Below are positions 44,326-53,017 of a DNA stretch of 64,000 nucleotides, one piece after another. Made by a program: the position numbers and the translations under genes. How positions within the stretch are numbered: the first letter of the stretch is position 1; each line of letters begins with the position of its first letter. The DNA comes from Gloeomargarita sp. SRBZ-1_bins_9 (GTDB taxonomy: Bacteria; Cyanobacteriota; Cyanobacteriia; Gloeomargaritales; Gloeomargaritaceae), in the NCBI GenBank assembly GCA_039794565.1, contig JAUQVX010000001.1, positions 310,001-374,000 on the forward strand. Direction: 5' to 3'. A model generated the notes under the pieces. That model was not told where the DNA came from, searched no databases, and saw nothing but the letters and a program-made list of their open reading frames with translations.

Positions 44326-45375
44326 TCAGCGCCATTCGGGGTGGGCAGTGGGTTCTCCTCCCAATTCGTTCAGCCGCCGGATGAGCTGATACAACCGCCC
44401 GTAGTCCCGCTGGTTAAACCGAAACACCAGGCGCGGCAAATGGTCCGTCTCATCGCCAATTTCTTCCGGGAACGCCCCCCGCTGGTACATCACCCCCTCC
44501 GTAACGATGTCGGCAAATTCCTCGTTCAACTGGGCCACCACCAGCTCCGGCAAAGGATGGTGTAACCGCAGGACCAACTCATCCCGCACGTACCGGCTGG
44601 AGTGATAGACCCGGTAAAACCGGCGGATCGTTTCACAGGCCACCGCCACCGAATCCGTAATCGTATACAGCTCCACATCGTCCGGGCTGATCAGGTGATG
44701 GCGCCAGAAATACTCCCGCACAAACCCATCCCAAGCTTTCCAGTAGGTGCCCTCCGGGTGCTCCAGCAGCACGATGGGAATCGGGGGGCAGCGACCGTTC
44801 TGGCACAGCGTCAGCGCTTCAAACACCTCATCTTGGGTGCCAAATCCCCCTGGAAAGGCACACACTCCGTCCGTCTCCCGCAGGAAAAACAACTTGCGGG
44901 TGAAAAAGTACTTGAAATGGATCAAGCGGGGGCTATCGCTGACAAATTCATTGCTGTTCTGTTCAAAGGGCAACTGGATGTTCAACCCAAAGGAATGCTC
45001 CGTGCCGGCCCCCTCGTTGCCCGCCTGCATGATGCCCCCCCCAGCCCCCGTCATCACCATAAATCCCTGGTCGCACATACACCGGGCAAACTGCACCGCT
45101 AGTTGGTAATCCGGTGTGTCGCGGCTAAGGCGGGCCGAGCCAAAAATGGCAATTTTGCGCACGTGGCGGTAGGGTTGAAACACCCGAAACCCCTGCTCCA
45201 TATCCTGAATGGCGCCGGCAATGATTTTCCAATCCAAGCGGTCCAGGGGCATTTGGGACAGGCGCAACAAAGACTCCACCGCCCGCCGCATCCATTTACC
45301 GTGTTTGGCCGTGTCTAATTGGGCCAGCCAGGCCAGGACATCCGGGGGCAGGGAGTCTGGTAATGCGTCTGTCAT
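44326..45375 (-). CDS. LOG-family protein (TIGR00730-like)
   Basis: 349 residues. The central Rossmann-like domain (about 70-270) has IAIFGSARLSRDTPDY, MTGAGGGIMQAGNEGA and the PGGFGTQDE motif of the LOG family. Members hydrolyse cytokinin riboside monophosphate or related nucleotides and are often misannotated as lysine decarboxylases. The extra N- and C-terminal segments here are typical of the larger bacterial type II members. It overlaps the DUF4330 gene as ATGA. Confidence 0.88.
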   Translation of the reverse strand: MTDALPDSLPPDVLAWLAQLDTAKHGKWMRRAVESLLRLSQMPLDRLDWKIIAGAIQDMEQGFRVFQPYRHVRKIAIFGSARLSRDTPDYQLAVQFARCMCDQGFMVMTGAGGGIMQAGNEGAGTEHSFGLNIQLPFEQNSNEFVSDSPRLIHFKYFFTRKLFFLRETDGVCAFPGGFGTQDEVFEALTLCQNGRCPPIPIVLLEHPEGTYWKAWDGFVREYFWRHHLISPDDVELYTITDSVAVACETIRRFYRVYHSSRYVRDELVLRLHHPLPELVVAQLNEEFADIVTEGVMYQRGAFPEEIGDETDHLPRLVFRFNQRDYGRLYQLIRRLNELGGEPTAHPEWR

Positions 45376-45893
45376 CCTGACCCCACCCGCACATCCATCA
45401 CCGACCCCCGCAGGTTGTATTGCGGCCCCTCCAGTTCCACCGGCACCCCCACCTTGAGTTTGGTATTCCCCAGCACAACGCCCCCATCCACCATCTGGGC
45501 ACTGCCGGTCAGGGTGATGCGCAGGTCCCGGACAAACTGACTTTGGGGGCGTTGGTCCGGTACGAACTTCACCGAGCCGTCCGGTTGAGGCACCTCCACT
45601 TGGGGGGAGAAAAAGGTGACGGCCTTGAGGCTCACCTGGCCAGCGGGCTGGTTACGTACGATAAAACTGGCCCTATCCCCTGGTCGGATAAGGGCTTCCG
45701 GTCGGGCTACGCTCAATCCCCGCACCATCAGGTCAATTTCCACCGGTTGACTAGGGCCTACCTGGGCCACCGACCCCGTCCCCCCCGGCACCAGGAAAAT
45801 GCCCACCAATACCAGGACCACCACCAGCACAGCCCCCAGGTCAATCACGCTCACCTTGCCGCCGATGCGTCCCTGTTGGTCTAACCAAGCCAT
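45372..45893 (-). CDS. DUF4330 membrane-anchored protein
   Basis: 173 residues: short cytoplasmic part (MAWLDQQGRIGGKVSVIDLG), one membrane helix (AVLVVVLVLVGIFLVPGG), and a beta-rich exoplasmic domain resembling the DUF4330 pattern with PAGQVSLKAVTFFSPQV and RDLRITLTGSAQMVDGG. The RIGGKVSVIDLGA start is a family landmark. Function unknown. It precedes the LOG gene with a 4-bp overlap, and is divergent from the oxidoreductase gene. Confidence 0.82.
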   Translation of the reverse strand: MAWLDQQGRIGGKVSVIDLGAVLVVVLVLVGIFLVPGGTGSVAQVGPSQPVEIDLMVRGLSVARPEALIRPGDRASFIVRNQPAGQVSLKAVTFFSPQVEVPQPDGSVKFVPDQRPQSQFVRDLRITLTGSAQMVDGGVVLGNTKLKVGVPVELEGPQYNLRGSVMDVRVGSG

Positions 45894-46052
45894 GGTGTAT
45901 CTCAACCCCCCTGAGTTCATTATCGGATGGAGTGGCCCGTTGTCCCACCGGATTTTTCATCTTAGCGATCTTGCCCCTGCCATGGCCGCTGCGCCGGTAT
46001 GTTAGGATGGGGCTGGACATTGGCCGTCTTGGTGTTTGAGGAGTTATCGCCC

Positions 46053-47096
46053 GTGCCCCATGTCCCCAATGTTGACGTGAGCTGCACCCGTCCCATTCGG
46101 GTTGGGGTGATTGGGGTGGGCAACATGGGGCAACACCACGTGCGGGTCCTGAGTTTTCTCAAGAATGTGCAACTGGTGGGCATTGCCGACATCAATGTTG
46201 AACGGGGTTTACAACTGGCCGGTAGATATCAGGTGCGGTTTTTTGAGGACTATCGGGATTTATTGCCCCAGGTGGAGGCGGTGTGCGTGGCGGTGCCGAC
46301 CCGTTTGCACTACGAGGTGGGCATGACCTGTATCCGCCAAGGCGTGCATGTACTGATGGAAAAACCCATTGCCGCCAGCATTGCCGAAGCCGAACGCCTG
46401 GTGAACGCGGCGGCCGAAGCCAACTGCATCCTCCAGGTGGGGCATATTGAGCGTTTCAACCCGGCGTTTTTAGAGCTGCAAAAACTCCTCCAGCAGGAGG
46501 AAATCCTGGCTTTGGAGGCCCACCGCCTGAGTCCCTATTCCCAGCGGGCTAACGATGTATCGGTGGTGTTGGACTTGATGATTCACGACATTGATCTGCT
46601 GCTAGAACTGACGGCGGCGCCGGTGGTGCAATTGACCGCTGCGGGTACCCATGCTGCCGGTTCGGGCTATTTGGACTATGTGACGGCCACCCTGACCTTT
46701 GACAATGGGGTGATTGCTTCCTTAACCGCCAGCAAAGTCACCCATCGCAAGGTACGCCGCCTGACCATTCACGGCAAAAATTCCCTCACCGAGGCGGACT
46801 TTTTGAACAACGAAATTCTCATTCACCGTCACTTGCCAGGGCACCACACGGGGCAAGTCCTCTACCGCCAAGATGAATGGGTGGAGCGGGTCTATACCAG
46901 CAACATCGAACCCCTACAGGCGGAATTGGAACATTTCGTCAATTGTGTCCGGGAAGGAAACCAACCCTCCGTGGGGGGAGAACAGGCCCTCAAAGCCCTG
47001 CGGTTAGCCACCCGCATTGAACAAATTGCCCTCCACAACCAGGTCTGGTCAACCCCCTGCAACGGTTTGGATCAGAAATCATTGGTAACGCCCTAA
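46053..47096 (+). CDS. Gfo/Idh/MocA-family oxidoreductase
   Basis: 347 residues. Rossmann motif GVIGVGNMGQHHVRVL, EKPIAASIAEAERLV with the catalytic Lys of the EKP motif, GHIERFNPAF, and LDLMIHDIDLLL with the HDxD-like motif. These enzymes oxidise sugars, inositols or related substrates with NAD(P); the substrate is undetermined. The start is taken as GTG with GAGGAG upstream. The frame remains open about 54 bp upstream. It converges on ccdA with a 4-bp overlap. Confidence 0.88.
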   Translation: MPHVPNVDVSCTRPIRVGVIGVGNMGQHHVRVLSFLKNVQLVGIADINVERGLQLAGRYQVRFFEDYRDLLPQVEAVCVAVPTRLHYEVGMTCIRQGVHVLMEKPIAASIAEAERLVNAAAEANCILQVGHIERFNPAFLELQKLLQQEEILALEAHRLSPYSQRANDVSVVLDLMIHDIDLLLELTAAPVVQLTAAGTHAAGSGYLDYVTATLTFDNGVIASLTASKVTHRKVRRLTIHGKNSLTEADFLNNEILIHRHLPGHHTGQVLYRQDEWVERVYTSNIEPLQAELEHFVNCVREGNQPSVGGEQALKALRLATRIEQIALHNQVWSTPCNGLDQKSLVTP

Positions 47097-47788
47097 ACCA
47101 ACTGGATCAACAGGGTGTACACCCCAAAGCAAAGTAAAATCACACCGCTGATCAGGGGAAACCAACGGGAGATGGGTCGCAACCGCAGCCAGTACTGCAC
47201 CGTGGCCGTAAAGGTCCCCGCCACCCACACCGGTAACGTGTACCCCAGGGTATAGGCCAGGAGTAACCCCACCCCCAGCCCGACCTTGCCTGTCCCGGCC
47301 ACCCAAGCCAACAACGTCGCCAGCACCGGTGTACTACAGGGGGAGGCCCCCAGCCCAAACGTCAAGCCCAAACCGTAGGAACGCCAGTGCCCCGTGCCCC
47401 ACTCCTGGGGGACCGCCCACCCCGGCAATGGCAACACCTCCAGCAACGCCAAGCCCATGACAATGGCAACACCCGCCACCAGTAAAGGCAAACCTTTCCC
47501 CCACTGGCCGTAGATCCGTCCCAGCAGCGCCGCCCCCAAACCCAGCCCTGTCAAGGTCGTCGCCAGCCCCAGCGTAAACCAGAGCGCCTGCCGCCAGTCC
47601 CCCCTACGGTCCCCCCCCAAACAGGCCACCGTCACCGGCAATAGGGACAACACGCAAGGGTTCAAACTGGTCACCAACCCCGCCCCCCACACCAAAGCCA
47701 CACTCCAGGGCGTCAAATGCTGCAACTCCTGGGTTACCCACCGGTCGGCCCACTGTTCCCACCAGTACAGGGTGCTGGCGATGTCCAT
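47093..47788 (-). CDS. ccdA: Cytochrome c biogenesis membrane protein CcdA/DsbD-like
   Basis: 231 residues, six membrane helices. The two redox-active cysteines are in NPCVLSLLPV near residue 44 and SPCSTPVL near residue 150. CcdA passes electrons from stromal/cytoplasmic thioredoxin across the thylakoid membrane to reduce apocytochrome thiols (with CcsA/CcsB, not in the window). N-terminus has a hydrophilic, Trp-rich lead (YWWEQWADRW). Confidence 0.93.
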   Translation of the reverse strand: MDIASTLYWWEQWADRWVTQELQHLTPWSVALVWGAGLVTSLNPCVLSLLPVTVACLGGDRRGDWRQALWFTLGLATTLTGLGLGAALLGRIYGQWGKGLPLLVAGVAIVMGLALLEVLPLPGWAVPQEWGTGHWRSYGLGLTFGLGASPCSTPVLATLLAWVAGTGKVGLGVGLLLAYTLGYTLPVWVAGTFTATVQYWLRLRPISRWFPLISGVILLCFGVYTLLIQLV

Positions 47789-47876
47789 CCCGGCCGTCCC
47801 CCTCTCAGAATCTACACAAATTGTAACAGAATGAGCCGTGGTCGGCGAATGCTATGATGCACCACAGGGAAGGGAC

Positions 47877-49046
47877 ATGGCAGCCATGGGAATGCCCACA
47901 CCACCGCCGGCTTTACTGGTGCTTGCCGATGGTACGGCGGTACGAGGGTACCGGTACGGGGCCAAGGGGACAGCAGTTGGGGAAGTAGTGTTCAACACCG
48001 GCATGACCGGTTATCAGGAGGTGATCACCGACCCCAGTTACTGCGGTCAGATCGTGCTGTTTACCTATCCCGAGTTGGGCAATACCGGCGTCAACCCCGA
48101 AGACGAGGAATCCAGCCGGGTGCAGGTGCAGGGGATCGTTGTGCGGCACGGGTGTACTCATCCCAGTAGTTGGCGGGCGACCGAGTCGTTACCGGCCTAT
48201 TTGGAGCGCTGGCAGGTGGTGGGGATTACCGGTGTAGACACCCGCATGCTCACCCGGCGCATCCGGGAACAGGGGGCCATGAACGGCGCCATTTCCACCG
48301 AAATTCTGGACCCCCAGGAACTATTAGACCTGGTGGCCCAAGCGCCCCCCATGACCGGTCTGAACTTGGTGCCCCAGGTGACCACGCCCCAGGTGTACGA
48401 GTGGCAAACGCCCACTGCCCCCGCTTGGGAATTTGCCGCGCCGCCGACCCGCTCCGACCCGCTGGTGGTGGTGGCCCTTGATTTCGGCATCAAATACAAC
48501 ATCCTGCGGCGTTTGGCCAGCTATGGCTGCCGGGTGATCGTGGTGCCGGCGACGACTCCAGCGGCGGAGATTTTGCGCTACGACCCGGATGGGATTTTTC
48601 TGTCCAACGGTCCCGGCGACCCGGCGGCGGTTACCGAGGGCATTCAAACGGTGCGGGAGCTGCTTGCCAGCGGGCGGCCCCTATTTGGGATTTGCCTGGG
48701 GCATCAGATTTTGGGGTTGGCCTCCGGCGGTCAGACCTACAAGTTGAAATTCGGGCATCACGGGCTGAACCATCCGGCGGGGGCCGGTCAGCGGGTGGCC
48801 ATTAGCAGCCAAAATCACGGCTTTGCCCTGGCGCCCGAATCCCTCCCCCCCCAGTGGCGCATCACCGATTGGAACCTCAACGACCGGACGGTGGCCGGGT
48901 TGCAGCATCAGGAGTTGCCCGTGTTTTCGGTGCAATATCACCCGGAAGCCAGCCCTGGCCCCCATGATGCTGACTACTACTTCGCCGAATTTGTCCGCCG
49001 CATGGAGCAGTACCGCCAGCAAAAACGCACCCGTTACAATAGTTAA
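47877..49046 (+). CDS. carA: Carbamoyl-phosphate synthase small subunit
   Basis: 389 residues. N-terminal CPSase domain ([20 protein letters not shown], partly shown) and C-terminal class I glutamine amidotransferase: nucleophile Cys in FGICLGHQ near 281, then His and Glu in [11 protein letters not shown]. Supplies ammonia for carbamoyl phosphate, used by PyrB and arginine synthesis. AGGGAAGGG before the ATG fixes the start, and TATGAT lies 19 bp upstream. carB is not in the window, as is common in cyanobacteria. Confidence 0.97.
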   Translation: MAAMGMPTPPPALLVLADGTAVRGYRYGAKGTAVGEVVFNTGMTGYQEVITDPSYCGQIVLFTYPELGNTGVNPEDEESSRVQVQGIVVRHGCTHPSSWRATESLPAYLERWQVVGITGVDTRMLTRRIREQGAMNGAISTEILDPQELLDLVAQAPPMTGLNLVPQVTTPQVYEWQTPTAPAWEFAAPPTRSDPLVVVALDFGIKYNILRRLASYGCRVIVVPATTPAAEILRYDPDGIFLSNGPGDPAAVTEGIQTVRELLASGRPLFGICLGHQILGLASGGQTYKLKFGHHGLNHPAGAGQRVAISSQNHGFALAPESLPPQWRITDWNLNDRTVAGLQHQELPVFSVQYHPEASPGPHDADYYFAEFVRRMEQYRQQKRTRYNS

Positions 49047-49073
49047 GGATTTTTTATTTTTTCATCCCTGGTC

Positions 49074-49574
49074 ATGGCGTCCCAGGCGACAACCCTGATG
49101 GTGGTGGACGGCTACAACGTGATTGGGGCCAGATGGAATTTACAGCGGGGGAACCTGGACGCCTACCGGCAGGAGTTGATCGAGCGCCTGTGCAACTACG
49201 GAGCGCAGCAGGGCTACGACATCCACATTATTTTTGATGCCCACCGGCGGCCGGAACCGGAGCGCTGGGACCGGGTGACCGACCGGGTGCAGGTGTGTTA
49301 CACGGGGTATGGGTCCACCGCCGACGCCTACATTGAACGGTTTTGTGCCCAGCAGCGGGGACGGGACCGGCGCGTGATTGTGGTCACCTCGGACCGGCTG
49401 GCCTGGATGACGGCCGGGGGCTACGGCGCCGAGTGGATGTCGTCCCGGTCCCTGTGGCAGGCTATGCTACAACCGCAACCAACGCCATCTACCTGCCAAC
49501 GGCCCGCGCGAGGATTGCCCAGGGCGGTGCAGCAACGCCTACGGCAATGGTTACAGAATCTACACAATCCATGA
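49074..49574 (+). CDS. YacP/NYN-domain ribonuclease-like protein
   Basis: 166 residues of the PIN-like NYN fold. MVVDGYNVIGARW gives the first acidic active-site residue, IIFDAHRRPEPERW the second region, and VVTSDRLAWM the third, as in Rae1/YacP RNases that cut mRNA in the ribosomal A site in Bacillus. Length and fold match YacP. 27 bp after carA, so probably cotranscribed. Confidence 0.88.
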   Translation: MASQATTLMVVDGYNVIGARWNLQRGNLDAYRQELIERLCNYGAQQGYDIHIIFDAHRRPEPERWDRVTDRVQVCYTGYGSTADAYIERFCAQQRGRDRRVIVVTSDRLAWMTAGGYGAEWMSSRSLWQAMLQPQPTPSTCQRPARGLPRAVQQRLRQWLQNLHNP

Positions 49575-49611
49575 GCTAAGATGGCGAGTGTGTATCCGAG
49601 GGGGTGGAGCG

Positions 49612-50079
49612 ATGATGGCTGTTCCTGACTGGCTCAAACCGGTGTTGCCCTTTTTCCATCCGGTGTTGATGTGGCTGTTGCTGGCTTTGAGTCTCTATGC
49701 CCTATACACGGGGATGCAGGTGATCCGCACCCGCACGGCCAAGGGGGAGGAAAAAAGCCGCCTGCTCAAGGGCAAGTTCCGGGAGGTGCACTTCCAGGTG
49801 GGGTCGCTACTGCTGGTGTTGATGGTCTGGGGTACCCTGGGGGGCATGGCGGTCACCTACATCAACAACCAGAAGTTGTTTCTCGGGCCGCACCTGCTGG
49901 TGGGGTTGAGCATGACGGGGTTGATTGCCTTTTCGGCCTCCTTGGCGCCGTTGATGCAGCAGGGCAAGGACTGGGCACGGGCGCTGCACATCACCATCAA
50001 CGGCTTGGTGTTGGGGCTATTCGGCTGGCAGGCGGTCACTGGTATGCAGATCGTCCAGAAAATCCTCACCCAGGGCTAA
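49612..50079 (+). CDS. DUF4079 membrane protein
   Basis: 155 residues with four membrane helices. FFHPVLMWLLLALSLYALYTG, KSRLLKGKFREVHFQVGSLL and GLSMTGLIAFSASLAPLMQQ with two central His residues (FHP, REVHF) that could be heme ligands, as in DUF4079 / cytochrome b561-like proteins (inference). Function unknown. Two ATGs occur in tandem; the first has GGAG four bases upstream. Confidence 0.82.
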   Translation: MMAVPDWLKPVLPFFHPVLMWLLLALSLYALYTGMQVIRTRTAKGEEKSRLLKGKFREVHFQVGSLLLVLMVWGTLGGMAVTYINNQKLFLGPHLLVGLSMTGLIAFSASLAPLMQQGKDWARALHITINGLVLGLFGWQAVTGMQIVQKILTQG

Positions 50080-50357
50080 TCGCCGTAGTAAAACGCGATT
50101 TCTTTGGGCTTGAGGGGGTCAAAACCGGCAGCCAGCAACTTGGCATTGAGGACCTCTTGGGGTAGGTGCTTGGCGCCGACACGGACAATGCGGGACCGCA
50201 TGGTATTGGTCACCCCACTGCGTTGCCGGTTGGCCTCCAAAGCCATGATCTCCCGGTAGAGAGCTAGTTGGGCCGGAGGAATCGGCGTGCCATCCAAATC
50301 TATCCCCTGGGCAATCGCCCGGTCCACCGCCTCGGCCCCTCGGGTTTCGGTGCTCAT
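50076..50357 (-). CDS. Conserved hypothetical protein
   Basis: 93 residues, not assigned. Charged and helical: EAVDRAIAQGIDLDGTPIPP, LYREIMALEANRQRSGVTNT, RSRIVRVGAKHLPQEVLNAK and the C-terminal FDPLKPKEIAFYYGD. I recall similar cyanobacterial proteins with the NTMRSRIVR motif, with no known role. It lacks signal peptide or membrane helices. It is convergent with the DUF4079 gene, overlapping by 4 bp. Confidence 0.65.
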   Translation of the reverse strand: MSTETRGAEAVDRAIAQGIDLDGTPIPPAQLALYREIMALEANRQRSGVTNTMRSRIVRVGAKHLPQEVLNAKLLAAGFDPLKPKEIAFYYGD

Positions 50358-50432
50358 ACCCATCTCCCAATAATTTTTTTCAGCATAGCGGGGCCGACCT
50401 ATCTGTAGCCCGGCACTTGGGGCCGTTGACCC

Positions 50433-51113
50433 TTACTGCATCGCCCGTTGGATGGTCTGGTGCAGGCGCTCGACCACCGGTGGCATGGGCAGTGTCGGAT
50501 CGTTGAACACCGTTTGGACGGTCAGGGGGGAGCGTCCGTAAAAGGCTTCCGTGCGGTCGCGGTTGTAGGAGATGCGCTGCCCGGCCAGGCTGACTCCGGC
50601 AAACAGACCGGCGCTGCGGGAGTAGGCATAAATATCCACATTGCCCGGAGCATCGGTAGGCATCACGGCGTTGCTGCCCACGGGTCCCGCCGCTACCCCC
50701 ACATCGCCCCCCAAACGCACCGACTGGCGCAATAGGGTGCGCACGGCCCGCTGGTTCAGAAATACCAAAATAATATCGGATGACCTGGCCCCCGCTTGTA
50801 AGCCCACACTGCCGCCGGCAATGTTCACAAAAATGGGATTGCTCCAGCGCCCATTGTCGTTTTTGATGGTGATGATCCCGCCGCCCCCCATGCCGCCAAA
50901 AATAAAGCCCGCGCTGGTGACCCCCGGCAAAATGGCAATTCCCTGGGCCTGGCGCAGCACGCTGCGGGGAATCCGTTGGTTGGGATTAGCCATGAAGGAA
51001 GCAAACGTGTCGGCGGCATTTTGGATTTGTTCTTCGAGATCGCTGGCGTAAGCTGGTAGGGTCACCGTAACCACCACCGCCGGTAGTAAACCCATCAGCA
51101 GACCGTAACGCAT
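50433..51113 (-). CDS. SYLF-domain (Ysc84-like) secreted lipid-binding protein
   Basis: 226 residues. Signal peptide with a PAYAS-D cleavage near residue 24. The mature protein matches the SYLF fold: AQGIAILPGVTSAGFIFGGM, GRWSNPIFVNIAGGSVGLQA, DIILVFLNQRAVRTLLRQSV, GSNAVMPTDAPGNVDIYAYS and SAGLFAGVSLAGQRISYNRD. SYLF proteins bind phosphoinositides and actin in eukaryotes; bacterial roles are unknown. GGGGTGAAAGGG precedes the ATG. Diverges from the PBP2 gene. Confidence 0.88.
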   Translation of the reverse strand: MRYGLLMGLLPAVVVTVTLPAYASDLEEQIQNAADTFASFMANPNQRIPRSVLRQAQGIAILPGVTSAGFIFGGMGGGGIITIKNDNGRWSNPIFVNIAGGSVGLQAGARSSDIILVFLNQRAVRTLLRQSVRLGGDVGVAAGPVGSNAVMPTDAPGNVDIYAYSRSAGLFAGVSLAGQRISYNRDRTEAFYGRSPLTVQTVFNDPTLPMPPVVERLHQTIQRAMQ

Positions 51114-51232
51114 CCCTTTCACCCCCAACCATCAACCCTGAGTCCTACCCGGCCAGACGATGAGGGGGGGGCAAAAGGTTCCCTTGGGTCCTGGCCTTTT
51201 GTGCTATGAAAAGAGGATAGATTGGGGGTGTG

Positions 51233-53017
51233 ATGCAGATGGTGCTGTGGCAGTCGGCCACCCAAGTAAGAGTTTCCCCCTGGACAGAGGTGGGTGTGGG
51301 GCGGGGGTCCCGGGCCTTGCTGTTGATGACGGCCATCACCCTGGTGTTGTTCGGCGGGATTGGGGGGCGACTGGCCTATTTGCAATTGATCAAAGGAGAA
51401 GAATTCCGGCAGATGGCGGACAACAACCGCATTCGCCTCATTCCCAAACCCCCGGACCGGGGCCGCATTTTTGACCGCCAGGGGCGTTTGATCGCCGGTA
51501 GCCGCCTGTCCTATTCGGTGTTTCTGTGGCCCATTGCCCAGCGTCCCCAGGAGTGGCCCCGCACCCTATCCCTGCTAGCCCGGCTGCTGGATATGCCCGA
51601 GAAGGAGATGCACAAGCGGCTCCAGCAGGCTGGGTATTACTCCCCCTATTTGTTGCGGCTGGCGCGGGGGATCGGTCCGGCCCAAATCACCGCCTTGATG
51701 GAACATAGCGACCGCCTGCCGGGGGTGATCCTCAACGCGGAACCGATGCGCTACTACCCCCATGGGGAACTATTTGCCCATGTGCTGGGCTATACCGGGG
51801 AAATCAGCGAACAGGAACTTAGAAGACGTCCCGATTACCGCCTGGGGGATGTGATCGGCCAGATGGGGGTGGAGGCGGCTTTGGAGCACCGACTGCGGGG
51901 GGAATGGGGGGGTCAGCAGGTGGAGGTGGACGCTCGAGGGCAGGTGTTGCGCATTCTAGGGAAAAAACCTTCGGTGGCCGGCCAAGATGTGACCTTGACC
52001 CTGGACGTGGATTTGCAACGGGCGGCGGCGCGGGCCTTGGGGGCTAGACGGGGAGCGATTGTGGCCCTCGACCCTCGGGATGGGGCAGTGCGGGCCATGG
52101 TCAGCTATCCCGGTTTTGACCCCAATATCTTTTCGGGGCGGGTGACCCCCCAGCAGTGGCAGGAGTTGCAACGCCGCAGCTTCCCCTTTCTCAACCGAGC
52201 GCTCCAGGTCTATCCCCCCGCCAGTACGTTTAAGGTGGTCACGACAACGGCGGCTTTAGAGTCGGGGCGCTTTAGTCCCCACACAGTGTTGCCGACCTAT
52301 CCCTTCATCACCGTGGGGGGCATCCAGTTTTGGGATTGGAACCGGGCGGGGTTTGGGCCGTTGGATTTTGTCGGGGCCATGGCCTGGAGCAGCGACACGT
52401 TTTTTTATCAGATCGCTCTGGGCACCAAAGCACAACCCATTATCGAATGGTCGCGCCGTTATGGATTCGGGGAAAAAACCGGGATTGAACTGGCGGCGGA
52501 GGAAGCCCCGGGACTGGTGCCCGATGAGGCCTGGAAACTCAAGACCCTTAAGGAACCCTGGTATATCGGCGATACGGTGAATATGTCCATCGGCCAGGGG
52601 TTTATGCAGGCATCGCCGTTGCAATTGGCGGTGATGTTTGCGGCGGTGGCTAATGGGGGGTATCGGGTGCGACCCCACCTGTACCGGGCGCCAGGGGAAA
52701 GTCCGGTCCGCACGCCCATCGGCCTAAGCCCCACGACCCTGGACATCCTGCGGCGGGGCCTGCGCCAGGTGGTGACCAACGGCACGGGTACGGTGTTGAA
52801 TGTGAGTCATTTGCCCCCCATCGCCGGTAAAAGCGGTACAGCCGAGGACCCCCCCCGCCTGAGTCACACCTGGTTTGGGGCCTACGCGCCGGCGGATAAA
52901 CCGGAAATCGTGGTGGTGGCTTTCGGGGAAAACTCTGGCGGCGGTGGTGGGAGCGTGGCCGGACCCATGGTGTTGCGGGTGTTGGAGGCCTATTTCGCCC
53001 AAAAACGGAGTCGCTGA
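51233..53017 (+). CDS. mrdA: Penicillin-binding protein 2 (elongation transpeptidase)
   Basis: 594 residues: one membrane helix (about 30-50), a dimerisation domain with RGRIFDRQG, and the transpeptidase domain. Active-site Ser is in PPASTFK (SxxK), the second motif is SSD, and KSGTAE is the KTG-like third motif. PBP2 with RodA builds cylindrical wall peptidoglycan. Tandem ATG/GTG starts lie within nine bases. It overlaps the next gene by one base (TGATG). Confidence 0.94.
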   Translation: MQMVLWQSATQVRVSPWTEVGVGRGSRALLLMTAITLVLFGGIGGRLAYLQLIKGEEFRQMADNNRIRLIPKPPDRGRIFDRQGRLIAGSRLSYSVFLWPIAQRPQEWPRTLSLLARLLDMPEKEMHKRLQQAGYYSPYLLRLARGIGPAQITALMEHSDRLPGVILNAEPMRYYPHGELFAHVLGYTGEISEQELRRRPDYRLGDVIGQMGVEAALEHRLRGEWGGQQVEVDARGQVLRILGKKPSVAGQDVTLTLDVDLQRAAARALGARRGAIVALDPRDGAVRAMVSYPGFDPNIFSGRVTPQQWQELQRRSFPFLNRALQVYPPASTFKVVTTTAALESGRFSPHTVLPTYPFITVGGIQFWDWNRAGFGPLDFVGAMAWSSDTFFYQIALGTKAQPIIEWSRRYGFGEKTGIELAAEEAPGLVPDEAWKLKTLKEPWYIGDTVNMSIGQGFMQASPLQLAVMFAAVANGGYRVRPHLYRAPGESPVRTPIGLSPTTLDILRRGLRQVVTNGTGTVLNVSHLPPIAGKSGTAEDPPRLSHTWFGAYAPADKPEIVVVAFGENSGGGGGSVAGPMVLRVLEAYFAQKRSR

